A DNA stretch of 64,000 bases from Pedobacter foliorum (GCF_013266735.1 NZ_JABSNU010000015.1:47717-111716); one strand, 5' to 3'. Shown: positions 52,766 to 62,715, counted from the first letter of the stretch. The notes: generated by a model not told the origin, from the letters alone. Program-made: numbers and translations.

Positions 52766-54193
52766 ATGGATATCTTATCATACCTTACTGAACTTATAAA
52801 AACCCGGAAAGAAGTGGGAATTTCTGGACTGGGTACATTTTATAAAAAGAAATCGCCAGGAAGGTATGATACTGAAACACACTCATTTCTGCCTCCAAGC
52901 TATATACTAGACTTTACCGATGAGGTTAGAGAAACACAATCTCTTGTTAACTATATCAGTAAAAAAAGGAACATATCAACAGAGGCAGCAACCTATTATA
53001 CTGATCAGTTTGCGTCAGAAACTTTAAAACAGCTTTCCGAAAAACAACATGCTGATTTTGGAGAAATGGGGACTATAACCGGTATCCCTGGAAGTTTAAT
53101 TTTCAATCCTAAAGATCAATTGAACTTTGGTTTTGATTTTTACGGATTACCTCTTATAAAAGAAGAACCAGTTGCCACTACCAATGATAGTATTCAGGAA
53201 GCCGAAATAGTTAGTGATGTTGAGGCAGAAGAACAAGCGGAGGAGCAAATACCTTCGTTTGAACAAGAGCCTATAATTACCGAGGAGCAACTAAGTCTTG
53301 AAGACAATAATGCTGACTTGGGTGATGGATCTGAAGAGCTAGAAATTGTTCATCACAAAGAAAAGCCTGCACATGATGATCAACCTGTTTACGAAGAAAT
53401 ATCTGAAGTTAAAGTAACTCAAAAACCTGTTGAACCAATTGCCATTGAAACCCCGGAGGGTATTAGTGATAATTTGGATGCGGTTGAAGAACCCATAACA
53501 CCAAAGGTTGTAACTCCGCCTTTCTTTAACACTCCAAGTCCATTAGATAAGCAAATAATTGAATCAATTGGGGTTGAAGAGCAAAACCAAGGCCTTCCTC
53601 TTTATGTAAAAATCACTATTGCTTTTGCTATACTCCTTGCGGCTGGGGTGGCTACATATTTAATAAAACCAGAGTTGTTTAATTCTGTGCTTAATAAGTC
53701 TGAGACTATTCAAACAGATACTCTTCAGGATAATGTTCTTCATGACAATTCTGATCTGATCAAAAATAATGATAAACTTAGGACCGACTCGATCGCACTT
53801 GCTGATAGCTTAAGAATAAGTAATGAAAAAGCAATTCAAACTGCCGATTCATTAAAAAAAGATAGTCTGGCTGTGGCTACGGCTAAACCTTCAGTAGCAC
53901 CCGCTACTACTGCAACTAGCGTTGCCCCTATTGAAGGGCCAGTTACCTGGGAAGTTGTTGGCGCATCTGTAATCAATGAAAAAGAGGCCGACAGATTTAT
54001 TGCCCAAATGAAGGCTATAGGTATAACGGCTAAAGTTATCCCAACTATGCCGGGTAAAAGAAGATTAAAAATTAGCATTGCAACATTTAAAGATGAGGAA
54101 AGTGCAAAAGAAGGACGCAAATTGCTCGTTACAAAATTAAAAGACCCGGGAATATATATATATCAAAATAAAAACACACACAAACCACAATAA
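52766..54193 (+). CDS. HU-CCDC81/SPOR-domain membrane protein
   Basis: A 475-residue protein from the ATG at 52766; an in-frame TTG at 52730 is less likely. The N-terminal ~125 residues resemble the HU-CCDC81 bacterial domains (LSYLTELIKTRKEVGISGLGTFYKKK, then DFGEMGTITGIPG). A long acidic linker rich in Glu/Val follows, one membrane helix at residues ~280-300 (VKITIAFAILLAAGVATYLI), a periplasmic linker, and a C-terminal SPOR domain (EVVGASVINEKEADRFIAQMKAIG ... KISIATFKDEESAKEG) that binds denuded peptidoglycan at septa. The architecture is typical of Bacteroidota. It lies 2 nt before the exbB-like gene, suggesting a link between the motor and cell-wall sites. Confidence 0.85.
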   Translation: MDILSYLTELIKTRKEVGISGLGTFYKKKSPGRYDTETHSFLPPSYILDFTDEVRETQSLVNYISKKRNISTEAATYYTDQFASETLKQLSEKQHADFGEMGTITGIPGSLIFNPKDQLNFGFDFYGLPLIKEEPVATTNDSIQEAEIVSDVEAEEQAEEQIPSFEQEPIITEEQLSLEDNNADLGDGSEELEIVHHKEKPAHDDQPVYEEISEVKVTQKPVEPIAIETPEGISDNLDAVEEPITPKVVTPPFFNTPSPLDKQIIESIGVEEQNQGLPLYVKITIAFAILLAAGVATYLIKPELFNSVLNKSETIQTDTLQDNVLHDNSDLIKNNDKLRTDSIALADSLRISNEKAIQTADSLKKDSLAVATAKPSVAPATTATSVAPIEGPVTWEVVGASVINEKEADRFIAQMKAIGITAKVIPTMPGKRRLKISIATFKDEESAKEGRKLLVTKLKDPGIYIYQNKNTHKPQ

Positions 54194-54195
54194 AT

Positions 54196-54906
54196 ATGAT
54201 CGTTTTACTACAAGGTGCAACTGATACCGCTAACAAGATTATTGATTCTGCTAATAATTTAAACCAAGCTCTTACCACTGCCCCACCTGAACTTCACTTT
54301 ATCGACCTTTTATTTAAAGGCGGATGGGTAATGTTGCCTCTGGCTTTTTTGGCATTTCTTGGATTAGTAATCTTTGTTGAAAGATACCTGACAATAAGAA
54401 AAGCTTCCAAAACTGAATCAAACTTAATGCTTCAGATTAAACAATACATCCATGATGGAAGATTAGAAAATGCAATAACTTTATGTCGCAATAATAACTC
54501 TCCTTTAGCAAGAATGTTAGAGAAAGGACTAAAACGTATTGGTCGCCCAATTAAAGATATTGAAGCTGCTATTGAAAACAATGGAAAGCTGGAAGTTTCT
54601 AAACTAGAAAAGAATATTGGCATATTAGGAATTATAGCTGGTATTGCTCCCATGTTAGGTTTCGTAGGAACAATTATTGGGGTTATTACTATTTTCCATG
54701 ATGTTTCCATTAAAGGAGCTATTGAAATTGGAACAATCTCTGGAGGTCTTTATACTAAAATGATCACTTCTGCTACAGGACTAATTATCGGTATCATTGC
54801 TTATGTACTATATCATATCTTAAATATGATGGTTGAACGCATCATCTTAAGAATGGAAACTGATGCTATTGAATTTATTGATCTATTAGAGGAGCCAGGA
54901 AAATAA
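54196..54906 (+). CDS. MotA/TolQ/ExbB proton channel family protein
   Basis: A 236-residue inner-membrane subunit of a proton-driven motor. Three helices: GGWVMLPLAFLAFLGLVIFVERYLTI, then GIIAGIAPMLGFVGTIIGVITIF (with the conserved Thr in GTIIGVI), and GLIIGIIAYVLYHILNMMV. The cytoplasmic loop carries ARMLEKGLKRIGRPIKDIEAAIE. The short N-terminal extension before TM1 (~35 residues) is normal for Bacteroidota ExbB. Its stop overlaps the ExbD ATG by 1 nt. Whether it is functionally TolQ or ExbB cannot be decided from sequence; position with a TonB/TolA-like gene fits either. Confidence 0.92.
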   Translation: MIVLLQGATDTANKIIDSANNLNQALTTAPPELHFIDLLFKGGWVMLPLAFLAFLGLVIFVERYLTIRKASKTESNLMLQIKQYIHDGRLENAITLCRNNNSPLARMLEKGLKRIGRPIKDIEAAIENNGKLEVSKLEKNIGILGIIAGIAPMLGFVGTIIGVITIFHDVSIKGAIEIGTISGGLYTKMITSATGLIIGIIAYVLYHILNMMVERIILRMETDAIEFIDLLEEPGK

Positions 54907-55307
54907 TGAATTTACGCAAAAGAAATAAAGGAACAGTAGAGGTACACACCTCTGCGCTGAACGATATTATGTTCTTCCTGCTTTTGTTTTTCCTATTGGC
55001 GTCAGCCGTAGTTAATCCACAGGTAGTTAAGCTATTATTACCACGTTCAGAAGCAGGACAACAATCTAATTCTCAAAAAACCGTTACTATATCTATAGAT
55101 GATAAATTAAATTATTTTGTAGACAAGCAACCTACTAAGCCTGAAAATATTCTAGCTGTAGTTGAAACCATGCAAAAGACATCGCCGGATTTAACCATAG
55201 TTGTTTATGCTGAAAGAAAAGTTTCCATCGAAAATGTAATGTCTATCTATGATGTAGGTAACAAATTAAAACTAAAAGTTGTACTCGCTGTAGAACCTAA
55301 GAAATAA
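54906..55307 (+). CDS. ExbD/TolR biopolymer transport protein
   Basis: A 133-residue partner of the ExbB-like protein. The single helix holds the conserved proton-carrying Asp in SALNDIMFFLLLFFLLASAVV (Asp near residue 20). The periplasmic domain has the ISIDDKLNYFVDKQPT and TIVVYAERKVSIENVMSIYDVGNKLKLKVVLAVEP signature of ExbD/TolR. Start and stop overlap both neighbours by 1 nt (TAATG), so expression is coupled. Confidence 0.93.
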   Translation: MNLRKRNKGTVEVHTSALNDIMFFLLLFFLLASAVVNPQVVKLLLPRSEAGQQSNSQKTVTISIDDKLNYFVDKQPTKPENILAVVETMQKTSPDLTIVVYAERKVSIENVMSIYDVGNKLKLKVVLAVEPKK

Positions 55308-56122
55308 TGACTTATCCTAAAGAAGAAAACAATTATCCCAAGGCACTGGCAATATCTACCGGTATCATGGCTGCATTGCTTGCTTTAAGCTTCTTTATAG
55401 TTATTGGAAGTTTTGAGCCTGAAGAGGCAGGTATGGGCGGTATGGTTGTTAACTATGGAACTTCTCCTACAGGTATGGGTTCAGATTACACCAGCATAGA
55501 AGAGCCATCTGCCGATCCGAATGCAAATAACCGTAAACCAGATAAAGTAACACCACAAGAAGTAACTAAAGAAACTCCTACTCCGCAAACAAGCGAAAAG
55601 GAGATTGTTACCCAAAACTCTGAGGATGCTGTAGTTGTAAAAAGCAAAGCAACTAAAAAAGAAGCTACCCCTACTGCAACTAATGCAGAGACCAAGCCTT
55701 CAAAACCGGCTGTAAATGTAAATGCCTTGTATAAAGGAAAATCGAGCAAAGGAACTGGTGCAGGTGATGGAACAGGTGATACACCGGGGAATCAAGGAAG
55801 CGTAAATGGAGATCCACTTGCCAATAACTATGGCGAAGGTGGCTCTGGTTTTGGAGAAACCCCTATTGCCTTAAGAAAGTTTACTAACCTGGTTACGCCT
55901 CAGGATGATGGCCAGAAAACAGGTAAAATTGCTGTACGTATAAAAATAAATAAAGCCGGCCTTGTTATAGATGCTACTCCTGGAGTTAAAGGAACAACCC
56001 TAAATGACAGAGAGTTATGGCAAAAATGTAAAGAGGCATTGCTTGGTGCTCGTTTAGCACCATCAGAAACTGCTCCCGATGTTCAAATCGGTGTAGTTGT
56101 TTTCAACTTTAAAGTTAAATAA
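55307..56122 (+). CDS. TonB/TolA-like energy transducer
   Basis: A 271-residue protein starting in the ExbD stop codon. A cytoplasmic stub precedes one helix (ALAISTGIMAALLALSFFIVIGSF). A long periplasmic linker is rich in Pro, Thr, Lys and Gly (e.g. KEATPTATNAETKPSKPAVN, then GTGAGDGTGDTPGNQG). The C-terminal ~85 residues (IAVRIKINKAGLVIDATPGVKGTTLNDRELWQKCKEALLGARLAP) resemble TonB/TolA C-terminal domains. With the ExbB- and ExbD-like genes it forms a full motor-transducer set, most likely acting on the outer membrane or the barrel encoded at 51.0 kb. Confidence 0.85.
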   Translation: MTYPKEENNYPKALAISTGIMAALLALSFFIVIGSFEPEEAGMGGMVVNYGTSPTGMGSDYTSIEEPSADPNANNRKPDKVTPQEVTKETPTPQTSEKEIVTQNSEDAVVVKSKATKKEATPTATNAETKPSKPAVNVNALYKGKSSKGTGAGDGTGDTPGNQGSVNGDPLANNYGEGGSGFGETPIALRKFTNLVTPQDDGQKTGKIAVRIKINKAGLVIDATPGVKGTTLNDRELWQKCKEALLGARLAPSETAPDVQIGVVVFNFKVK

Positions 56123-56165
56123 TCCGGTAGCTTTAATACTTTTGTGATGTTAATAGGCATCAGAA

Positions 56166-57452
56166 ATGAATTACGAGCAAACCATTGATTATTTATACCG
56201 CAAACTACCTATGTTCACAAGGGTTGGTGCTGTGGCCTTTAAAAAGGACTTACACAATACCATCGCTATGTGCGAAAGGCTAGATAATCCACAAAATAAA
56301 TTTAAGACGATACATATCGGCGGCACAAATGGGAAGGGTTCAACTTCCCATATGCTCGCCGCTATTTTTCAACAGGCCGGATACAAAACCGGACTATATA
56401 CCTCCCCTCACTTAAAAGATTTCAGAGAGCGCATCAGAATCAACGGCGAAATGGTTTCTAAAGAATTCGTAATAGACTTTGTTGGTGAGCAACAGGATAT
56501 TATTGAAGAAATCAGCCCTTCTTTTTTTGAAGTAACTGTAGCCATGGCATTTTCATATTTTGCTAAACAAAATGTTGATATAGCCATAATAGAAGTTGGT
56601 TTAGGTGGCCGGTTAGATTCAACTAACATCATAACTCCTGAACTTTCGGTTATCACTAACATAAGTCTGGATCATACCAATATCCTGGGTAATACTTTAA
56701 AGGAAATTGCAGGAGAAAAGGCAGGAATTATAAAACCCGGCATTCCAGTTGTAGTTGGTGAAAGCCATCCAGAAACTGATCAGGTTTTTATTCAAAAGGC
56801 AAAAGAAACAAATAGTCCAATAACTTTTGCTGATCAGCAAATTCAACTTACAAAGTCGACAAAAAGCAATGAGTATTTAAGCATATCCATATTGGAGAAT
56901 GGAAAGTCAATTATCGAGGATCTCTTATTGGATCTTACGGGAACCTATCAGTTAAAAAATATTCTAACCGTTATTCAAGCAGTCGAGAAATTAAGAGCAT
57001 TAGGTTTTAAAATAGATAATGATGCGCTGTACTCTGCTCTAAAAAATGTAAAAGGTTTAACTGGTTTAATGGGTCGTTGGCAAATACTAGGCGAACACCC
57101 TCTGGTAGTTTGTGATACCGGCCATAATATTGCCGGCATAACAGAAGTAATGCAAAACATCAACAATACTCCTCATGATAATCTACATATAGTGATAGGG
57201 ATGGTTAAGGATAAAGACATCAGTGGAGTATTAAATCTCCTTCCAGTAAATGCGCGCTATTACTTTTGTCAGCCTCAACTCGAAAGAGCTTTACCAGCGC
57301 AAGAACTTGCCGATGAAGCGGCGAAATATGACCTGAAAGGAAGCACATTTTCAACTGTTGAACTGGCCATAAATGCAGCCAAAAAAGATGCCAAGCCACA
57401 AGATCTGATCTTTATAGGAGGAAGCACTTTTGTGGTAGCAGAAGTACCATAA
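56166..57452 (+). CDS. folC: Folylpolyglutamate synthase/dihydrofolate synthase
   Basis: A 428-residue Mur-ligase-family enzyme adding glutamate to folates (EC 6.3.2.12/6.3.2.17). The ATP loop is HIGGTNGKGSTSHMLAAI; other motifs are GLYTSPHLKDFRERIRINGEMVS, VEVGLGGRLDSTN-type IIEVGLGGRLDSTNII, VITNISLDHTNILGNTLKEIAGEKAGIIKPG, GRWQILGEHPLVVCDTGHNIAG and IFIGGSTFVVAEV. Complete. It lies 43 nt after the TonB-like gene, probably in the same transcript. Its position behind the exb genes is conserved in the Bacteroidota genomes I recall. Confidence 0.95.
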   Translation: MNYEQTIDYLYRKLPMFTRVGAVAFKKDLHNTIAMCERLDNPQNKFKTIHIGGTNGKGSTSHMLAAIFQQAGYKTGLYTSPHLKDFRERIRINGEMVSKEFVIDFVGEQQDIIEEISPSFFEVTVAMAFSYFAKQNVDIAIIEVGLGGRLDSTNIITPELSVITNISLDHTNILGNTLKEIAGEKAGIIKPGIPVVVGESHPETDQVFIQKAKETNSPITFADQQIQLTKSTKSNEYLSISILENGKSIIEDLLLDLTGTYQLKNILTVIQAVEKLRALGFKIDNDALYSALKNVKGLTGLMGRWQILGEHPLVVCDTGHNIAGITEVMQNINNTPHDNLHIVIGMVKDKDISGVLNLLPVNARYYFCQPQLERALPAQELADEAAKYDLKGSTFSTVELAINAAKKDAKPQDLIFIGGSTFVVAEVP

Positions 57453-57521
57453 AAACTTTACATAATATTAAAGAATACTTATTGTGAAGTAACTAACTTT
57501 AAAATTTCCTAACAAAACTTA

Positions 57522-59198
57522 ATGAAGTATATAATGATGAAAAGATTTATCCTTTTATTTACCGTTCTCGCCCTGTTCTCTACAGGTTCTATGGCTCAAA
57601 AAAAGCCAGCACCTGCAAAGAAAACATCTTCAACTACGTTAAACAGACCAAAATTAGTAATAGGATTAGTTGTAGATCAAATGAGATGGGATTACCTATA
57701 CCGTTACTATAACAGATATTCAGAAGGTGGATTTAAGCGAATGGTAAACGAAGGGTTCTCTGCTGAAAATACTTTTATTCCCTACACTCCTACCTATACC
57801 GCATGTGGCCACTCAAGTATATATACCGGATCAGTTCCCGCCATTAATGGTATAATTGGAAACGATTGGTATGACCCGCAATTAAAACGTGGTGTTTATT
57901 GTGCTGAAGATACTACGGTTAAAACTGTAGGTAGCGATACAAGAGCAGGCTTAATGTCTCCAAAAAATATGCTTACCACAACAATTACTGATGAGCTTCG
58001 CCTGGCAACAAATTTTAAAAGTAAAGTAATCGGTATCTCATTAAAAGATCGTGGGTCAATTTTACCTGCTGGTCATTCTGCAAATGCAGCATATTGGTAT
58101 GATGGTGGTACCGGTGACTGGATTACCAGTACACATTATATGACTCAACTACCTACATGGCTAACAGATTATAACAAGTTGAAAATGGCTGACAAGTACT
58201 TTGATAAGAACTGGAATACATTGTATCCAATCGAAACTTATAACCAAAGTACTGCTGACGACAAAGAATATGAAGGGAAATCAAGAGGAGAGCAAACTCC
58301 TACTTTCCCTCATCCATTCAAGTTGTACGCGGGCAAGAACTACGATATGATCAAAAGTTCTCCTTACGGAAATACAATGACTTTAGAATTGGCTAAACTT
58401 GCTATTAACGCAGAGAAGTTAGGTCAGAGTGGCTCAACTGACTTTCTTGCAGTTAGTTGTTCTGCAACAGACTATGTTGGACATCAATATGGGCCAAATT
58501 CAATAGAGGCTGAAGATACTTACCTTAGATTAGACCAAGATCTTGAGCAGTTCTTTAACTACCTGGATACTAAAATTGGTAAAGGAAATTACCTTATCTT
58601 TTTGTCGGCTGATCATGGCGCGGCGCATGTTCCGGGCTTTATGGCTGAGAATAAACTACCGGGCGGATTATTCAATGACTCTCCGGTAATTAAAAGCTTA
58701 AACACTACTATTGAAGAAAAATTCAAAGTTAAAAAAGCAATTATCACTTCTACCAATAGCCAGTTCTATTTCAATCATCAGGCAATTAAAGATGCTAATG
58801 CTGACTTTGATGCAATAAAATCACTGACTATTGAAACGTTAAAAGAGCAAGATGGTATTATGGATGCTGTAGACCTTAGCAAATTGGCTAGTTCAACCCT
58901 ACCAGAACCAATAAAGAAAGCCATTACCAACGGATACAATGCACGCAGAAGTGGAGATGTTTATTACATACTTAAATCAAACTACTTTGAAGGTGGTAAA
59001 ACAGGAACAACCCACGGTGCATGGTTCCCCTATGATTCACATATTCCATGTGTATTTATGGGCTGGAATGTAAAACCGGGAAAAACCAATAAAACTCATT
59101 ATATGACAGACATAGCTGCTACCTTAGCTGCAATGCTCCATATTCAAATGCCTAGTGGCTGCATAGGTGAACCTATAACAGAACTAACGCATCAATAA
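57522..59198 (+). CDS. pafA: Alkaline phosphatase PafA-type
   Basis: A 558-residue exported phosphomonoesterase of the Bacteroidota PafA class, active on phosphate esters without phosphate repression in known members. The signal peptide (FILLFTVLALFSTGSMAQ) may start at codon 1 or at the Met codon at 57537. The nucleophile is Thr93 in YTPTYTACGHSSIYTGS; Lys175 and Arg177 in SLKDRGSILPAGHSANAAYW mark the PafA subgroup. Metal ligands are in LVVDQMRWD, LAVSCSATDYVGHQYG and LSADHGAAHVPGF, with the late His in GTTHGAWFPYDSHIP. Substrate range is inferred. A strong terminator follows. Confidence 0.92.
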   Translation: MKYIMMKRFILLFTVLALFSTGSMAQKKPAPAKKTSSTTLNRPKLVIGLVVDQMRWDYLYRYYNRYSEGGFKRMVNEGFSAENTFIPYTPTYTACGHSSIYTGSVPAINGIIGNDWYDPQLKRGVYCAEDTTVKTVGSDTRAGLMSPKNMLTTTITDELRLATNFKSKVIGISLKDRGSILPAGHSANAAYWYDGGTGDWITSTHYMTQLPTWLTDYNKLKMADKYFDKNWNTLYPIETYNQSTADDKEYEGKSRGEQTPTFPHPFKLYAGKNYDMIKSSPYGNTMTLELAKLAINAEKLGQSGSTDFLAVSCSATDYVGHQYGPNSIEAEDTYLRLDQDLEQFFNYLDTKIGKGNYLIFLSADHGAAHVPGFMAENKLPGGLFNDSPVIKSLNTTIEEKFKVKKAIITSTNSQFYFNHQAIKDANADFDAIKSLTIETLKEQDGIMDAVDLSKLASSTLPEPIKKAITNGYNARRSGDVYYILKSNYFEGGKTGTTHGAWFPYDSHIPCVFMGWNVKPGKTNKTHYMTDIAATLAAMLHIQMPSGCIGEPITELTHQ

Positions 59199-59210
59199 AA
59201 TTCTCCGTAG

Positions 59211-59256
59211 AAGCAAGAAGGCCACTCATTAATGTATTTGAGTGGCCTTCTTGCTT
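59211..59256 (+). terminator. Terminator after pafA
   Basis: A perfect 18-bp stem (59211-59228 and 59239-59256) with a 10-nt loop is followed by TTTAA. It separates pafA from icmF. Confidence 0.85.
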
Positions 59257-59287
59257 TTAATATAACCTCCTCACGCTCAGTTTTTGT

Positions 59288-59295
59288 TACCTTTG
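59288..59295 (+). promoter_or_regulatory. -7 promoter element of icmF
   Basis: TACCTTTG is an exact TAnnTTTG match 22 nt before the icmF ATG. No clear -33 element. Confidence 0.4.
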
Positions 59296-59317
59296 TTTAC
59301 CAATTATAAAACAAGGT

Positions 59318-62300
59318 ATGGAACAAATTGAAATCTATAAGCCCAAACATAAAATTCGTTTTGTAACTGCTGCTGCATTATTTGATGGACATGATGCTAC
59401 AATCAACATTATGAGAAGAATCCTTCAATCTTCCGGCGCAGAGGTAATACATTTAGGCCATAACCGTTCGGTAGAAGAAGTTGTAAACTGTGCCATACAA
59501 GAAGATGTTCAGGGAATTGCAATGACCTCTTACCAGGGTGGGCATATTGAATATTTTAAGTACATGTATGATTTGCTGCAGGAACGTGGTGCAACTCATG
59601 TCAAGATATTCGGAGGAGGTGGAGGTGTAATCTTACCTTCTGAAATTGCAGAACTTCAGGCTTATGGTATAACAAGAATATACTCGCCAGATGATGGCCG
59701 AAAAATGGGCTTGCAAGGCATGATTAACAATATGCTTGAACAAACAGATTTCATCACCACAACCTCATTAAATGGTGAGTTAAAAGCTATCCCTAAAAAA
59801 GATATCAAAAGTATTGCGGCTGCAATAACAGTTGCAGAAAATGATCCTGAGGCGGCTCAGTCCTTTGTAAATGAACTAAAAAAACTTACCAGCAGTAACA
59901 ATGCTCCGGTTCTTGGTATTACAGGAACAGGTGGTTCTGGAAAATCATCCTTAGTGGATGAATTGGTAAGACGCTTCTTAATAGAGGTAAAAGACAAAAC
60001 ATTGGCAATTATCTCTGTCGACCCATCCAAACGCAAAACTGGAGGGGCTTTACTCGGAGATAGGATCAGAATGAATGCGATCAATAATCCCAGGGTATAC
60101 ATGCGCTCTTTGGCCACCCGACAAGCCAATTTAGCCTTATCAAAAAACGTTCAGGAAAGCATAGATATATGTAAAGCGGCAGGCTATGATTTAATCATAG
60201 TTGAAACATCCGGTATTGGACAATCAGATACAGAAATAACTGAGCACTGTGATGTTTCATTATATGTGATGACCCCAGAATTTGGTGCCGCTACGCAGCT
60301 GGAAAAAATAGATATGCTCGACTTTGCAGATCTTGTTGCCATCAATAAATTCGATAAACGTGGCGCCTTAGATGCCTTACGTGATGTGCGAAAACAATTT
60401 AAACGTAATCATAATCTTTTCAATGCCGATGACGAGAGTATTCCTGTGTATGGCACAATGGCATCGCAGTTCAATGACCCAGGCATGAACAATCTGTTTA
60501 CTGCTCTTATGAATAAGATAAGAGAGAAGACAGGAATCGATTTTAAAGCCCAAATGGAGCTCATAGGAGGCGAATCTGAAAAGATCTATATAATTCGACC
60601 GGATAGAATACGATACCTTGCAGAGATAGCTGAATCTAGTCAGACTTACAACGAATGGGTAGATAAACAAACTACAATAGCCAGAAAGTTGTATCAATTA
60701 CAAGGTGTTATTGATCTTTCAACCGAAGAAACGTTAAAAAATCAGTTAAAAGAGATTTATCAACATTTAGAAGAACAACTGGACGGAGAATGTAAAAAAC
60801 TACTCCGCCAATGGCCAGAAACTAAAAGCAAGTACAAACAAGAATTCTTTGTATACAAAGTAAGAGACAAGGAAATTAAACAACCTCTCTTTTACGAATC
60901 TCTCTCTAAATTGCAAATTCCAAAGGTATCTCTTCCCCGCTATAAAGATTGGGGAGATATTCTTTTTTGGTTGTTAACAGAAAATGTTCCAGGTGAATTC
61001 CCTTATGCTGCCGGTGTTTTTCCTTTAAAACGAGAAGGCGAAGATCCTACCCGAATGTTTGCTGGAGAAGGCGGACCTGAAAGAACAAATAAAAGATTTC
61101 ACTACGTTTCACTTGGTCAGCCAGCACACCGCCTATCAACCGCCTTTGACTCTGTAACCCTTTATGGAGAAGACCCACACATTCGGCCTGATATTTACGG
61201 CAAAATAGGTAACTCGGGAGTAAGTATTGCGACGCTTGATGATGCTAAAAAACTGTACTCAGGCTTTGATCTTTGTGCCCCATCAACTTCAGTATCCATG
61301 ACAATAAATGGCCCTGCTCCTATGTTGTTAGGCTTTTTCATGAATGCCGCAATAGATCAGCAATGCGAGAAATACATCGTTGAAAATGGGTTACAAAAAG
61401 ATGTAGAAGATAAAATCAATTCTATCTACCAGTCCAGAGGTCTGCAAAAACCATCATACAATGGATCTTTACCTGAAGGTAATAATGGATTAGGCTTAAT
61501 GCTGCTTGGGGTTACCGGAGATCAGGTATTACCATCAGATATATACGAGAAAATCAAGGCCTATGCAATAAGTACAGTCCGCGGCACAGTTCAAGCTGAT
61601 ATTCTAAAGGAAGACCAAGCACAGAATACCTGCATTTTCTCTACAGAATTTGCATTAAGAATGATGGGCGATATTCAAAACTATTTCATCACAGAAAAAG
61701 TACGTAACTTTTATTCAGTATCAATTTCCGGATATCACATTGCAGAGGCAGGAGCAAATCCAATATCTCAGCTAGCCTTTACCTTAAGTAACGGTTTTAC
61801 TTTTGTTGAGTATTACCTAAGCAGAGGAATGAACATTGATGATTTTGCTCCTAATCTGTCTTTCTTTTTCTCTAATGGTATCGATCCTGAATATTCAGTT
61901 ATTGGCCGAGTTGCAAGACGCATATGGGCCAAAGCAATCAAAAACAAATACAAAGGAAACGATAGATCACAAAAACTGAAATATCATATCCAAACCTCAG
62001 GCCGTTCATTACACGCTCAGGAAATAGACTTTAATGACATACGCACAACCTTACAGGCGCTATACGCTATTTACGACAACTGTAATTCTCTTCATACAAA
62101 TGCCTACGATGAAGCCATAACTACTCCAACAGAAGAATCTGTACGCAGAGCGATGGCAATTCAGCTGATTATTAATCGTGAACTAGGTTTAGCAAAAAAT
62201 GAGAACCCATTACAAGGAGCCTTTATTATCGAAGATTTAACCGATTTAGTTGAAGAAGCCGTACTGTTAGAGTTTAAACGCATCAATGATAGAGGAGGTG

Positions 62301-62680
62301 TACTAGGAGCCATGGAAACTATGTACCAGCGAGGTAAGATACAAGAAGAAAGCCTCTATTACGAAACGTTAAAACATACCGGAGAGTATCCTATAGTTGG
62401 TGTAAATACCTTTTTGAATAAGAATGGCTCACCTACTATTATCCCTGGAGAGGTAATACGAGCAACAGAAGATGAAAAGCAATTTCAAATTACAGCACTA
62501 AAAGCCTTTCAGGATAGAAATATAGAACAGTCCACTCTCGCCTTAAAGAAACTACAAAAAGTTGCCATAGCAGGCGAGAATATATTCAATGAACTTATGG
62601 AAGTATGTAAAATATGTTCATTAGGGCAAATTTCTAATTCCCTTTATGAAGTGGGTGGCCAATATAGACGGAATATGTAA
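59318..62680 (+). CDS. icmF: Isobutyryl-CoA mutase, fused (IcmF)
   Basis: An 1120-residue fusion of three functions. Residues ~10-150 bind adenosylcobalamin (LFDGHDATINIMRR; cobalt ligand His25). Residues ~195-430 are the MeaB-like GTPase chaperone with Walker A GTGGSGKSS (203-211) and NKFDKRGALDALRDV. The remaining ~600 residues are the mutase barrel, with EFPYAAGVFPLKREGEDPTRMFAGEGGPERTN-type entry, DSVTLYGEDPHIRPDIYGKIGNSGVSI, SMTINGPAPMLLGFFMNAAID and QTSGRSLHAQEIDFND. The order B12 domain first, then GTPase, is that of IcmF, not of methylmalonyl-CoA mutase. It interconverts isobutyryl- and butyryl-CoA; some members act on isovaleryl-CoA. Single gene. Confidence 0.96.
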   Translation: MEQIEIYKPKHKIRFVTAAALFDGHDATINIMRRILQSSGAEVIHLGHNRSVEEVVNCAIQEDVQGIAMTSYQGGHIEYFKYMYDLLQERGATHVKIFGGGGGVILPSEIAELQAYGITRIYSPDDGRKMGLQGMINNMLEQTDFITTTSLNGELKAIPKKDIKSIAAAITVAENDPEAAQSFVNELKKLTSSNNAPVLGITGTGGSGKSSLVDELVRRFLIEVKDKTLAIISVDPSKRKTGGALLGDRIRMNAINNPRVYMRSLATRQANLALSKNVQESIDICKAAGYDLIIVETSGIGQSDTEITEHCDVSLYVMTPEFGAATQLEKIDMLDFADLVAINKFDKRGALDALRDVRKQFKRNHNLFNADDESIPVYGTMASQFNDPGMNNLFTALMNKIREKTGIDFKAQMELIGGESEKIYIIRPDRIRYLAEIAESSQTYNEWVDKQTTIARKLYQLQGVIDLSTEETLKNQLKEIYQHLEEQLDGECKKLLRQWPETKSKYKQEFFVYKVRDKEIKQPLFYESLSKLQIPKVSLPRYKDWGDILFWLLTENVPGEFPYAAGVFPLKREGEDPTRMFAGEGGPERTNKRFHYVSLGQPAHRLSTAFDSVTLYGEDPHIRPDIYGKIGNSGVSIATLDDAKKLYSGFDLCAPSTSVSMTINGPAPMLLGFFMNAAIDQQCEKYIVENGLQKDVEDKINSIYQSRGLQKPSYNGSLPEGNNGLGLMLLGVTGDQVLPSDIYEKIKAYAISTVRGTVQADILKEDQAQNTCIFSTEFALRMMGDIQNYFITEKVRNFYSVSISGYHIAEAGANPISQLAFTLSNGFTFVEYYLSRGMNIDDFAPNLSFFFSNGIDPEYSVIGRVARRIWAKAIKNKYKGNDRSQKLKYHIQTSGRSLHAQEIDFNDIRTTLQALYAIYDNCNSLHTNAYDEAITTPTEESVRRAMAIQLIINRELGLAKNENPLQGAFIIEDLTDLVEEAVLLEFKRINDRGGVLGAMETMYQRGKIQEESLYYETLKHTGEYPIVGVNTFLNKNGSPTIIPGEVIRATEDEKQFQITALKAFQDRNIEQSTLALKKLQKVAIAGENIFNELMEVCKICSLGQISNSLYEVGGQYRRNM

Positions 62681-62715
62681 CAAACATTCCGTATGGGGTT
62701 AAATCTCAAAAATGC

